Shown here piece by piece: positions 23,074 to 43,000 of a DNA stretch of 64,000 nucleotides; within the stretch, counting starts at the first letter, position 1, and each line of letters opens with the position of its first letter. The stretch comes from Rotaria socialis. Lineage: Eukaryota > Rotifera > Eurotatoria > Philodinida > Philodinidae. The notes beneath the pieces are model-generated. The model made no database searches, was not told where the DNA came from, and saw only the letters and a list, made by a program, of their open reading frames with translations. The position numbers and the translations under genes were made by a program. The DNA lies in NCBI GenBank assembly GCA_905331475.1, contig CAJNYU010000497.1, positions 193,440-257,439 on the forward strand, given 5' to 3'.

Positions 23074-26000
23074 TTAATTAACATTAAGTACAGAGTTGTT
23101 TCCTTGTTTTTCTTCTTCGTTTGTCGATTGTTGCTCATCATATTTACTACTTGTTACACTTTCTGTACTTGAAGTGCGATCACGTTCATCATCGTGTGTA
23201 ACTAATTTAATAGGTGCATCAGCAATGGAACACTTTCGAATTCCTTTTGTTGATAATAGTATATCTTGTTGTTGTAAATTTTGATTATCATCAATTGATG
23301 TTGTTGTTGAATCAATTATACTTGTATCATTTGAATCTTTACTTGGTGTTGACGAAGAATTTATTGTTGTATTAACATTTGTATAATTAATATCGTTAAT
23401 ATTTACATTTTCAATTCGTCTATTAGTCTGTTGATAAGATGACACGTCATTATTATTATTATTATTGTTGATGTTGTTGTTGTAACGAGTTGAATGTGAC
23501 ATAGATGTGAACGTTGGTGGGCACATATATAATGTGCCAGACGAATTGAATGGAAATGGTGGGGCTTCTGGCATCATTATACATTCATCGATTATTGGAG
23601 AATAGTAATTTGTACGAGGAGAAAAACAAACATTAGCTCCAAGAACATTCATATCAGGTGGTGGTGGTGGTGCAGCTATCGGTGGAACAAATTGATACTA
23701 TATACGAAAGAACAAAAAACAAACACAAATAATCCATTGTTCAGTATTTTTGACATTTAAAAAAGTATTTATTTTCCTATAAATTTTAACCTAACAAGTA
23801 ATCATCTTGGACTCAGTCCAACCATTTTCAATGATATCTTTTTTTAATCATCAGATGACATTATTCTAAAACACTTGACTGGACTTAAACAGATGTGGCT
23901 ACTTTGAAAAGTTACGATCACTTTGCAAATATTTGGTTTAGGATAAAACATTTAGAAATATGTCAAACAGCAAAGCTCAAGCTGAGACTTTCCTCATAGT
24001 CTCTAAAACTTTCATTACAAAAATAGGCATCTTTTGAAAATCAATGTTGCAAGAAGTAGATGTTTTTCTTGAGCGGAATTTCAACAGTACTCTAATAAAC
24101 ACAAGGTCTATATATGAGTGAAATTTAATTTCGAATTGAAATTCTACTTTCCAACACATCCGTGAACACGTTGCGCTAGATTGAAAGTTAGCGAATTAAT
24201 CATTACTGTTGAAGGAATCTCAACCAACCGGAAATTTAACATGTTTTTTTTTCAAAATAATATTTGTGATGCATGACCACAACACCGATAACAAACAACT
24301 GACTTAGATCAGTTGATATCCTATTCCTAAGTAGAACTTGATGTTCACATGGTCCTATTAGGCAAATGCAAATATATTTCTATTTTGTAGAAATTGTATC
24401 GAGGAATTCAAACACACTATTTCGCTAATAATCACATGCTTCTGTAAATGATTGATGAAATAAAATGGTTTTTATAAATCTAGCAGAAAAAATTGTAGCA
24501 CAAGTATTAATTCGCATGTCGACTTATAAAGCATATGCAACCTGCGCTATTTACAACTGTAAGTTGATATTTTACACTTAACTCTTAGCAAGGGATAAAC
24601 GAGGGGAACAAAAAAAAACAGATTTTTGCTTGAAAAACAAAAGTCTTTTATTTTCCTATTAATCTTCTCTTAAGTTTTACACAAAGAGCTAAAGTAAGAA
24701 ACTTACATATTGTTGATCACGCGGTAATATTTTTAATTCACTAAAGTGTAATTTATCGTAATTATTATAATCACGAAATAAAACAATGCAAAAAGGATGT
24801 TGAATTTGAATAATAGTAGCGACATAAAACTATAGGAAAAAAATCAATATTTTCATTATGCAAATTTTCAGAAATATACTTCTTGATCTTCACTCCACCG
24901 AGCTAAGCAGGTATCGCCTATTCTCCAAGGCACTCTTGCACTCTATACAATTAAACAAGAGTTTAAAGAAAAAGAAATTTAATTAAATTTTTTAGTCATA
25001 CTAAATTTGAATCTCGACTATTATCTTCCTGTTGTTCAACAAGAACTTGCTGAGAATTATCATTTACATCATTTGATGACGAAGATGTTATTGATGATGC
25101 TGATGAAGTTGCTTTTTGTTCGATTGACGAAACTTGATATTTATTTTCATCTGGATTCTGTTGAGATTCATTTTCTGTTTTTGTTTCATGTTCATCAACT
25201 AATGAGTTCTTTTGTAAATCTAGTGAATTATTATACGTTTTTGAATCTTCATTTAAACCATTAGTAACTGTAGATGGAATATAAGCTGGATTTATATATG
25301 GACAGCTGCAGCAAAACCCTAATGGATCATTCGTATAGCCAGAAACCATTGGTGGTTGCTGGCTGTGAAATGACGGACTTGGAATACCGGCGAGATTATA
25401 TGTTAAAGAACCCTTATTTAAAGAAAAACAAAGTATAGAAAACATAACGTTTCGAATTAAAAAAAAAAGAAAATAGATTAATACCGTGTTAGGTGAGAAA
25501 TAAGTAAGATGGGTTGATGTTGAACCCAGCCCAGGAGCAAGCATATTCATGTGGGACGCATAAGTATTCAATGGAGTGGTATGTGGATGACCAACAGATG
25601 AATTATGAGCCATATACGACGTAGGATCTTCACGTCTTGAATATGACGATGAGGAAGACAATGAGCTATTGTTTATTGCGCCATTAAGATAGCTGCCATT
25701 TATTTCACTACCATTTGATGTTGCTAGTTCCTCATAATAACGATTTGTATTTCGACGGGTACGCTCTTCTTGAGCACGTTGAAGTCTAGTGTAAATAATA
25801 AACAAAATGATTAGTAAATTTTATAGATTTCTTATAAGCATTTAATTTTGCGAATAAAAAGAAAACAGGTGACGTAGCAATTCTTTAGATTACGAATATC
25901 GATAGAGATTCACATTTATTTTAAAGTAGTGAAATTTTGTTTTCTTTGATAATGGAGTAGTTTTGTCGGTCTATTCATCAATGAGTTTTGAGCTGAAGAT

Positions 26001-28716
26001 ATTATTATCAAAAATTACTTCTCAAAGATGATAATTTAAAATTTAAAGTAAACAATTGAGAAGAAAATTGTTGATCCAGTCTTTTAGAGGATTAAAATAG
26101 ACAACACTAAGTTTCTACAAATATTGTTAATGAAGTAATTTAACAATATATAGATTTCAGTTTGTGATTCTCAATTCTAGCATAATTAGTGATATGTTCT
26201 TGCTAAAAAAATTGTTATTAGTAATACATTGGTATGCATATCAAATAAGAGTTAAATGTAGATATTTTAGAATTAATCTTCTTGCCTAATAATCCTATAG
26301 AGACATTCAGATTCATAAAAGAGCTTACTGTAGGCTATGATAGTCGATAGAGAATGCTAATAAAATATCTTTTTACAATACAAATAGAAAATAAGTTCCT
26401 ATCTCTGCAATCCGATATTCTTTTTCGATCATGTTTCGCTAAAATTCTGATCATTGAATATAATTTCTATGCTGTTGTTTTTTTACAAGTATCTTCTATC
26501 TACATTCATAAATAAATATTAGATAGGCATCATCCGGGTTACTAATTATGATAAAACTAGATTAAGTACGTATTCTACTTATAAATAGATAATATTATTG
26601 TTTTGAAAGCATCCATGATTCAAATTCTATTGAAATCACATTTAACTGTATTAAACTTCTATGCACTGTTGTGTGAAAAGTTTTCAGGATATACTTGTTA
26701 CACTAAACTCTTTTCTCTCTCACTCTACAGCAAACTTAAATTAGCTTCAATTTTCTTTGATTGCCTCTACAAATCAATTTTTGCTAAGCTTATTTTAGTA
26801 AAGCTTCTTTGTCTAGGTCATAAATATGACCTGTTACATAGAAAAATTCTTGGCAAACAAAAATCTTAGAATATTTTTCTATTCCGTTAATTATTAATAT
26901 TCTATATAACAGCGTCAATATTTTTCTGTCACTGTACTCTATATAAAAGAAACAAACCTAGGGGGTAAAGGATTTCTTCTTTCGCGATAATTTGAATGGG
27001 ATGAATCATCATCGGGATCTAATGGATCATGATTTCCGTCTTGTTGAAATGTTATTTGATCGGTATAATTGTTATCGTTCAATTGTTGATGATGATTCGA
27101 ATTATTCATTGTTAATAAATTCGTTGTATTAATACTATCATTATGTTTGTTTGTTGGATAATGATGTTCAGTATTTCGGCGTTTGTTTTCATGTCGATCT
27201 TTTACTTTTAGACTTTCGTTATCCACTGTTTGTTTAGTATCATTTGAGATTTTTAATGAAGTCATAAAATCCATTAATGTATTTTTTGGTGGGGGGCCTT
27301 TAAGAAAATTTGATCCACTGTCATCGCTATCATGTCGACTAGTACTATTGCCAGCGCCACCACCTTTCAACAAAAATATGTACATAACCTATGATAGAAC
27401 AGGATAGAAGACTTACGCCGTCCTTCATATGAAGGTCGATGGGATCCACCTCCACGTCCCTGAAATAATAAAATAGAATTTTGTCCTTTTACTTAAGAAT
27501 TTAAATATCATCCTTTTGAATTTTATGTCTTGTTGAAAGAAAAAAAAAGAACTTTCAAATATACTATTTATGCTGTATCATAATACATTTATCTTTTCTA
27601 TAGAGATTATTTACTCGATAAGCAGATCGTGGTCGAGGATATGTGTTACTGCCATATTGAAAACGTGTATTGTCGTGTGTCAATTGTAATAAACCATCCT
27701 TGATTAAGATTTCACCATTTAATAATAATTTACAGCCGGGTCTTATATTAAAACTGAAAGAATTAAATTTAATAGCACAACTATTTTACTTTAAAAAAAG
27801 CATTTTATATATACTTCAATTTAGGGATATAATCAGTTGTAATACTTTTGACGGTTGTGATACCATCTGTTATTGTTAAAAGAAAAGAACTATAATCGTT
27901 TGTCTGCTCTGATTGATGATGATTATTATTGAAATTAGCTATTAATTCAATTGAATCGATTTGCACAAAAAATGTGCCATTGATCTATTGAAAAGAAAGT
28001 TGTTTTTTAATAAAAATAAATGAATTAAAAACGGATTTATCAAAAAATTTCTTTTAAATAAAAACATTTCATTATTCTCTTATATTGTTTAATGAAATCA
28101 AGCAATAGTGCGGGAAAAAATATATTTACGATAAATGTTCTTTTGATTGATACCTGTATATTTGAAGCGTGCAATGATAGCAAATATCTATATATTCCCC
28201 CTCCCCCCCCCCCGTCGTCGTCTGAACTTTTGCTTTTACATAGTTGTATTGAATGATCTGAAAGAGAAAATTCAGCTAAAACAAACTACCAGCGTTTTCT
28301 GCAATGACCAAAGAATTTCATTAGTTATGCCTATCACATTAATATTTGTCTAGTACAACATGACAAGTGAATATATAGGTGTATGTAAGTTGTCGTTTTT
28401 TTCCTGACTAAATTGTTCTCTTATAATCATATTAGCAGTTACTTACCGAAGATTTCGCTATTTGACTATCGGCTAGTTCAACTAAATCGCCAGGTAACGG
28501 TTTGCAAGATGATGATCGATGAAAGTCAACCTCAAATTTAATAAAGAAAAAAACAGAAGAAAACAGTACATTTCTTTTTCTGATAAAAATATTAAAATTT
28601 ACTTCTTGATAATCTTTAATATATTGAAATGGTCGTTCATTATCATTCGAGCCGGCAGTAACACCATTATTGACAGGTGTTGTTAATTCTTCTTTATCTG
28701 CTATCATAGTTACCAT
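23074..28716 (-). CDS. TDRD3: Tudor domain-containing protein 3
   Basis: Eleven exons: 28603-28716, 28447-28530, 27815-27984, 27615-27753, 27417-27459, 26958-27363, 25485-25785, 25002-25412, 24880-24942, 24707-24829 and 23074-23697. Phases agree throughout and give 825 residues. An OB-fold of the TDRD3/RMI1 type spans ~50-170 (LPGDLVELADSQIAKSS, INGTFFVQIDSIELI, then IRPGCKLLLNGEILIKDGLL). A conserved short motif follows in the disordered middle (PPKNTLMDFMTSLK, like vertebrate STLFDFLESK). A Tudor domain lies at ~557-618 (WRIGDTCLARWSEDQEFYVAT, then FRDYNNYDKLHFSELKIL). The C-terminal ~200 residues are Pro/Asn/Ser-rich. In animals the Tudor domain reads methylarginine and the OB-fold binds topoisomerase TOP3B, linking transcription and mRNA translation. 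I do not see the UBA domain of the human protein. The first intron after the OB start is large and holds an 11-C run at 28203-28213. Confidence 0.85.
23698..24706 (-). other. Large TDRD3 intron (last)
   Basis: A 1009-base GT-AG intron between the Tudor exon and the last exon, unusual where most introns are 50-75 bases. No exon-like frame or element was found inside. If the last exon were not spliced on, the Tudor exon would run into a stop soon after QQY. Confidence 0.6.
25786..26957 (-). other. Large TDRD3 intron (sixth)
   Basis: A 1172-base intron between exons 26958-27363 and 25485-25785. A plus-strand frame of 88 codons at 26603-26869 lies inside. It is Leu/Ile/Lys/Phe-rich, without recognisable domains, and I regard it as chance. 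Confidence 0.55.
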
Positions 28717-29505
28717 ATTAATAGTCTAACGAAAACAGTAGAAGGTAGCTCGTCGAGACGATAGAATTCACTCCAATGATGCCACAATAGTTCGTAGAGT
28801 TATCTTTATTTTTAAGAATGAAATAGCTTAAAAAAATAACAAAAAAAAAAGAATGAATGATGATTCATCAAAAAGTATTAATCTATTGCTTTTCATCGTC
28901 ATCAATAAGACAAAACGACAAACAAAGTTGATTAGTATAGAAGTGTGCTTTTTCTCTGGAAATCTACAGATATTAAGTTATTTTCGTTTTCGTCATTTCC
29001 TCCTTGTCTTTCTTTTCCTAGTATGAATACCTATGCGCGTTTTCTTGCTGTTATGCTGTTGTTGTCTCCAACAAAAGTAAGTATCAATCCATAGAATATC
29101 TGCTCGTCATTAGTAACACCAATCGTGGCGAAAAGAAATGAAATGTCGCTCGAAAACAAATACTTAAAGCTTTCTTATGAATATTACTTTTAGTTTTATT
29201 AAAAATTAAAAATTAAAATTTCGTTTGGAAATTTTTCTAGAAGAACCATTTGATAAGTTTCTCTACAATATGAATTCATTTTTGGAGTGTAACTTCCCTA
29301 GTTTATTTTCTATCTTTCGAGAGCACTTTTATTCTCCCGTTCTTTTCTATTGTGTTTTTGTGCTTCTTTTTTATTTTAATATAGGTAAAATATAAAATGA
29401 TTTCTTATAAATTGCAGAATGAAATTTAAATTTTTTCGCTAATATATAATCGGGTAAAATATTTTGATTTCATTTCATTGTAACAATTTTGTTTTGAATC
29501 AGGTC
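28717..29505. promoter_or_regulatory. Shared upstream region of TDRD3 and FAM135
   Basis: About 790 bases separate the two start codons, which face away from each other. This is probably a bidirectional promoter. A likely FAM135 5' exon ends at 29076 with a strong donor (AAA then GTAAGTAT), and its acceptor is at 29501-29502. Confidence 0.5.
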
Positions 29506-36118
<6,613 letters not shown>

Positions 36119-38186
36119 ACCATATTTTACATTCACGCAATGTAAGATAAAAGATCAGCAGCAACAAATAAAAAAATTGTTTTGAATTTTGGTTTTCGTC
36201 GTTCTTCTTTGTGTGTTGTTAAAAGAAACGAAATAAGAAAAAAAATAAAATATCATTTTTGAAAATCAAACTTTTCTAATAAACAAGCTCAATAAACTGA
36301 TAGATGTATATATATATATATTGTAAGAATCAATTATAATGGAGAGAAAAAAAATTATCAAATATAATATTTTATAAAATATACCAGTTGAATGAAACAT
36401 GTGGACCCCATTTTCGGCCCCTCAACTCAATTTACCCGACAAAGTTCTTATACGCCGATGTCTTTCTTGTAGGTGTAATATTATTTCTCGTTGCTTTTTT
36501 TCTTTTTGTTTCTATCCATCGTCTCAATAGAGTCACTAACACATCTTATTATTAATGGCGAACGACGTTTGACTGTCTTTCTCTATTTCTCTATTTCACT
36601 CTCCCCTCTCTCTCTCTCTCGAGAAAGAGAGAGATGCATGACGACGGCATTTATATGTGTGCATTCATCTAGCTATGTTCGTTTCGTTCGGTTCGATGTT
36701 ATTTTCTTTTGCTCATGTTTTTTTTTTCTTCTTCTATATTTCTCTTTTTTTCTCTCGATCGTAAACAAGGGAGAGAGAAAGAGCGACATATAAATAGAGG
36801 GCGATGATGAAGGGCTCACTGTTGGCTTTTTCTATCATTTTGTTCGCATGTATGCGAGCTGTGACTGCTGTGAAAAGGAGCGTGGTTCGAATCTCGGCTG
36901 CATCGCTTTCTTTTTCTTCTCGGGTAAAGTAATATCGTCATCGCATTATATTGTCTACTATCGTTGAATGAGAGAAGAAACATAAAACGTCCATTCTTTC
37001 ATTGCCTCTTTCTTTCTATTCTAGGTGATGACGTTGGCAAATGGAGTTCGATGCACCATGCATCCACTCGTTTATGTATACATATTTAAATATATATATA
37101 TATATATGTATATAAATTGAGAGAGAGAGAGAGAGAGAGACTGAATTAAAGATATGGTTCATGGCTGGAATGAGTGTGCACATTCGAGAGGGGGAGGGAT
37201 ATACGGTGGAGTGAAATAAAAAAACATGTACATCTTGTCAAATAGGTTGAACACTCAAAACACTATTACGAACTGCTGGTGTACGTCATTCGTCGTCCAT
37301 CAAAATGCTGATCGAAAGAGATGCAATCGAGTGCTCAGCTACTTGCAATATGACATGTTTTTCTAGGACTCGTGTATTTTAAAATTTTAATTTTGCATTT
37401 TATTTTCTATTGATGTTGACAAGAAAAGAAAATAAGAACGATGAAGCAAAAAGAGCGAACTCAATGAGAATGAGAAAATAGGAGAAACAGTCAATTTATT
37501 CAAGATTTTTCGATTAGCAGATGTCAGTAGTTATTGGTACATGAGAGTATGTCAGGATTGATGAAATATGACTTGAATGATACTCACAATAAGGTTAATA
37601 ATATATTAAAATAAAAATATTTGACTACATCAACAATCTAGTTTATAAAAAAGGCTCAATTAAAATTTTATATGAATATATAATCTCTAGATGTCATCAG
37701 ATACGGATCGTTCTTGAATGACATAGCTCGTACTCTACAATGAACACGTGAACATATGTACATGTGTTCTAGATATTCAATAAAAACCAAATGAACATGC
37801 GAAGAACAAGCATACAGCAGGCTGATTATTCTTCTCATCAACATCGTTATTATTCGAAATTTCGATTTAAAAAAAAGGTATAATATCTACGGCTCATACC
37901 TAAGATGTCAGAATTTCATTTCTGAAATAAAAAATCCAATAGAATATTTAATTTCTAAGTATTAAATTGGAAATTTTCTGTCTGAATCCGTATAAGACTA
38001 GGCAGAACAGGTTTAAAAAATAGAACTAGCATCCGCTCTGTACTCGTTACATAAAAGCTGGTATTATAGTAAAATTAAAGCAGCAAAGATTCTTTTTTGA
38101 AAAGCAAAATTTTGCATATTTTTTATTTCAACAAATATCTTTCAGATTTCTTTTCTACACATTTATTAAATAAATATAATTTAAAA
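36119..38186. other. Intergenic between RPS27 and INTS12
   Basis: About 2 kb without a gene. Low-complexity tracts include CT/GA around 36600-36635, pyrimidine runs near 36720-36760, and AT followed by GA around 37090-37141. A sequence ggttcgaatctcgg at 36889-36902 resembles a tRNA B-box but no tRNA can be folded around it. Confidence 0.55.
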
Positions 38187-40029
38187 ATGGATTTACAGCC
38201 AATGCGCCAATTTGATTATTTACAACGAACACTTTCAATTTTTTTGACGAATCCATCTGATATGTCAGAACAATTTGAATTATTAATAGATGAGCTTATT
38301 AAAGAAAATAAACAAATCAATAAATCACCAAAGGTTATTTCCTTCTTCATTCATATATTTGACATTACCATAAAGAAATTACTTTTCTCTATTTAGTGTT
38401 CTCCTGAATCTACATCGTCAGATTCGAAATCTGACTTACAGACAACAATTTCTAATTCTCCACAACCATTACCCGTAAGTTATAACATATGTGAATATAT
38501 CAAAATACATTCTTTTATATATCAAAAAGAAAAAACGTTCAGCTCCAATATCAGCAAATACGAAACCTCCACCACCAAAACGTTTAAAATCCACAACAAC
38601 AACGACAACAACAACAAATAAAGATGATGATGATATTCCTAAAAAGAAAAAAATACAATCAGAGGAAGCAATCAATACAAATGATAAAGACGAAGATAGT
38701 AATGAAGATGAAGATGATAATGATGATACGAAATCAAAACCATCTGAATCTCACACTAATCCATCATCATCATCTCGAGATATTAATGAATTCGCTATTG
38801 AATTAGGTCTTGTTTGCAATAAATGCATGTAAGTGTGAAGATAATTTTCTTTATTATTGACCATTGAAAAATTTATTTTATAGGGTTCTTACGGAAGAAA
38901 AAGATAATCGTTTAGTTGAATGTCATGAATGTCATGCGAAGTATCATCAAAAATGCCACAAACCATCAGTTAGTACTGGTGATATTAGTGATCCTCGATG
39001 TTTATGGTATTGTGCAAAATGCCGACGATTAATTAACAAACGAGTAAAAATAATATTTTTTTGTGATTTCTCGTCGAACATCGTCTAAAAAATATAATTC
39101 TATTCTAGCAACAATCACAATCATCAATTAAAGAAACAAAAACAAATAGTAATTCATCGTCATCAATCAATAAATCAAAAACGTCTGAGTCACCATTGTC
39201 AACAGGAAAGAAAAGTATATCAACGTCTATTACAGATGTAACTACTGGACTTTTTTCATTTAAATCCAAAGTAAAATTATATTTCATTTAGTATCATACT
39301 TCTAAATCATGTTCTCATATGTTTTAGCCGTCTGATTCAACAATATCAGATACTACGACAATTAGTAATCCAACAATTTCTAATTCAAATTCTTCATTAG
39401 CAAATGGTAATGCCACCAAAAATACTAACGGGTGGGCTTCATTAGCTACTGGGTTTAAAGAAAAAAAGACAACGTCAGAAGTGACTAGTACTACTTCTAA
39501 TTCTTCAGCAAGCTCTATTCTTGCTGAATTAACAGCATTGACTACATCGAGTAATAGTAATAATACGAAGCGTTCACCACCATCACCAAAATCATTAAAT
39601 TCTTCATTAAAACAATCAATCAATGGTAGCAATACGGGATCACTAAAAACAACAAGTTCATTATCTCTGTCATCATTAAAATCAACCAAACCATCGTCTC
39701 CTCCTGTAATAAAACCTCAAGTGTCATCATCGTCATCATTAAAGTCTACACAAAAATTACTGCCAACATCTAAAAATTTACAAAGAATCAGTTCACCGAC
39801 GCCACTTGGTCGACAAACATCTGTTCTTAAATCTCCCCCGTCAGCATCATCACCAACAAATACAACATTGAATCGTTTAAATAGTTCGGGTAGTAATAAT
39901 TCCGGTAGTAATTCTTCGCCACCAACAATTGGTACAACTGCTAAAATAGCGACGAGTCTTGATTTTGAAAAAAGATTAAAGCAAATGAAGAAACTGGCTG
40001 CTGAAAAAAGTTTGACTAAAAAATCTTGA
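38187..40029 (+). CDS. INTS12: Integrator complex subunit 12 (PHD finger)
   Basis: Six exons: 38187-38333, 38397-38474, 38530-38828, 38884-39043, 39109-39270 and 39328-40029. They give 515 residues. A PHD finger spans 171-221 with all eight zinc ligands (C171, C174, C188, C191, H196, C199, C218, C221). Its sequence (FAIELGLVCNKC, RLVECHECHAKYHQKCHKP, DPRCLWYCAKCRR) matches INTS12 closely. A short conserved N-terminus precedes it, and a long Ser/Thr/Asn-rich tail ends in a basic coil (RLKQMKKLAAEKSLTKK), as in the human protein. Integrator processes the 3' ends of snRNAs and attenuates paused RNA polymerase II. The acceptor of exon 3 is preceded by an A-run instead of a pyrimidine tract, so that boundary is the least certain. 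Confidence 0.92.
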
Positions 40030-43000
40030 AAATGTATCTTTGTCTGTTTCTATATGTGTGTGTGTGTATGTTCGAATGTTTAATATGAGTGTAAGTATCT
40101 GGGTGTGTGTGTGTGTGTACTGCTTTGATCCGTTTTTTTTTCGTCGAATCTCTATTCATATTCTCTTTCTCTCACTCATCACACACAAAGAACAGTAAAA
40201 AAAGCTTTGTGTGTGAGAAGATAGATCATATCCATATTTAGATTAGTATTTCTTCTTTTCAACAAAAGAGAATTCAAATTATCAAAAGAAAAAAAATACT
40301 AGTAAAAAAGTCAATAATAAGTGTCAAATTCGTCGATAATATCTTCAGAATAAGGCATTTAGACAAAAGAATAGATTTATGTAAGAGAAATAGGATTGCT
40401 TAGAGTTCGCATTAAAAGACTTTGTCGCGATCTAATTGCCATAGAAATAAAGTCAGATAAAACTTTCATTTTGCTTGAATTCTTTAAAAATATAAAGATC
40501 AAGGTATTCAACACATAAACAAGCCAGTACTTTATCGATAAATATAGATAAAAACATCGAATAATACGATGAAAGGTACGAAAAAAATTAACTACTGCAT
40601 AATACAAAATTAAGTATGTTGATTAAGAGGTATGAAATATCTTCATAAAATTAGTTGTATTATAGTTTCTTTTAAAAGATCATTTGATAAGATTTGAATT
40701 ACCCTTATAGTTTGATTTCATCTTTGCTGCTCTATACATCGCTATAAAAAAAGAAGTAACCAAAATGATCATTTGAAGTAATAAGTAAGAGTATAGTAAA
40801 TAGATTCAATTGTTGACTATGTAAGCGAGAAATTCATGCCGTTATCATTTTTATCTCTGTTTGATACAAGTTAAAAGTTGGGTATTGTTTTCGTGTGTTT
40901 TACAGTCGAAGGGCACTAACACTAATCAATCTATTCAATATCTCCTCTTTAGCTTATGTTTAATGGTAAAATGATCGCTGCTATCAATACATCCACTATT
41001 GACGATGTCGGTTCGAAAACAATCGATCATTGGAAAGTAACAATAGTTGTTAGTTGCTTATTAACGAAAGTATGTATTATTCCATTTTCATTGCTAATGA
41101 GATACCTCTTCTGACTCATCTAGCAACATGAAAATAAAAGCAAACTGTTGAAATGTTTAGAAACAATTCTGTGAATTTGAATTATTTTTAGATTTCGTAG
41201 AATGAAATCAAGATTTAATAAGAAATCAAATATCATCTATCATCACGATACTGTTTTTGTTGCAGAATAAGCGATTCGTATTGAAACAAGCAAAAACAAA
41301 AGTGTCAACGATCAGACTGATCTCTTATAATTGATTACAACCTACAGAAAAAAATGTGATTATTTCTATTTTAGCTCCAAAATTGTGTGATATTCGGATC
41401 TACTGCAAATTTACTTGTATTGCACTGAAAAAATTCAACTAGAGAGAACTTGTTCATTGAATACAAAAGGAAATCTATATAAAATACTAGATGTAAATAT
41501 TCGATGATATATCAAATATCATCATAATAATATCCTTTATTTAAACTGTGGCCTGAGAAATCGTTGCAAATATGTAACTATTGTATTACGCTGTTAATAT
41601 AACTACAACATTGTAATCAAATATTTTATATAATTTGTTCTATTGATTAAACGGTAAAGAGAGACAATACAACGGGAAGAAGAAGAAAAAAATTAATAAT
41701 AAGAAATAATTAAATAAGAGGATTATTGTATCAGATCATCGTTGACTTCTAACTTGTAAACTAATTAGTATTAAATATATCAATAGATATTGATAGGGAG
41801 AATCTACAAATTATAGATTTAATTTTAATCAAGATCAAAAAGATCACAAAATAAGCGTTTTTAACTATTGATTTAATTTTTATTCAATTATATTTAATCG
41901 TAGAAATCAAAAGCTTATTATATATTATTGCAACGAATTGTCCCAGTACCGAAATATATGCATTTTGAATAATACTCAATAGTCTCCATAAATAATCAAA
42001 TAGACGTGCTGATCATGCGTTTCTTTCTTCATTATGTCCAAAAGTATTTATTGATTTGACTCACCATTTTCTTCCATCGTACATGATGAGTTCTAAAAAC
42101 CTTTAAATATCCGATAGAAATCATTACTAAAAGTAGTGAAAGTATTGTTCACTATTGTAAACTTCACTATTGGCAGCAATTTAGATTTTATAGACTTGGG
42201 TATATATAAAAGAAACATTTGGCTTCAATCGGGATAGATTCATTCACATTTCTCATCAATTTCGAAGGATGATCAAAAGAGTTAGTCTTAAGAATAGATT
42301 TTGTCTGAAAAAATCCAACACATGTTTAGACTGGTCAAATAAAACTTTTGAGGGCATAATAAGAAAAAATAAGATTGCTGCGTTCGTTTTACGTAGTCAT
42401 CTGATAGTTATAAAGATAACGTGTTGCTCTTAAAAAAGAAGAAATGAGTTCACTGAAGAAAGAGAAGTACTCAATCGAAATCAACTATCTTTATCACACC
42501 ACCAAGTACTTTATCAAAATGTGAAAATTACTGTATGACAAAAAAAAACTCATTCCACGATAAAATTGTGGAGTGTCATTTGATCTGAAAATATATTCCT
42601 ATCATATCTATGATGCAACTGAAAGAAGACTGTACTGGATAGAAGAAAATTTTGAGGACACTAATAAATTGAATGAAGCTCATATGAAAATTTATGTAGT
42701 AATGAAGAAGCATCAATTTAAGTTTTATTACCATGCTTAAAATGCATTCGCTCAAACGAGATCTCTTTCAGTTTATTTCGATCATCTCATCAATAAATAT
42801 TCCAAAAACTATTATCCAAGTTGACAACTCCATGATGAGTGAGTCTTCAGGAAAAAATATATTACTTTCGGATAATCCAGGAGGTTTTGTTTGATGACTA
42901 TCTCAATTACTATAGTTCTATCATTGCTTAGATGAAAATAATAGACTACCAAACAGGAAAGAGTTGAAATGAAGATATAATCAAGTTTAACTATAAACAC

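Noticed and set aside
22139-23172. Several 70-130-codon frames on both strands
   Set aside because: They are built from GA/GT/TC microsatellites and poly-T, with low-complexity translations.
26603-26869. 88-codon plus-strand frame inside a TDRD3 intron
   Set aside because: Composition is dominated by Leu, Phe, Ile and Lys from AT-rich DNA, with no domain or splice context.
36885-36905. tRNA-like B-box (ggttcgaatc)
   Set aside because: The T-stem does not pair, there is no A-box or matching acceptor stem at the right distance upstream, and no cloverleaf can be drawn.
39324-39689. 121-codon minus-strand frame in the INTS12 tail
   Set aside because: A shadow of the Ser/Thr-rich INTS12 coding exon; acidic/Val-rich translation arises from the complement of TCA/ACA codons.
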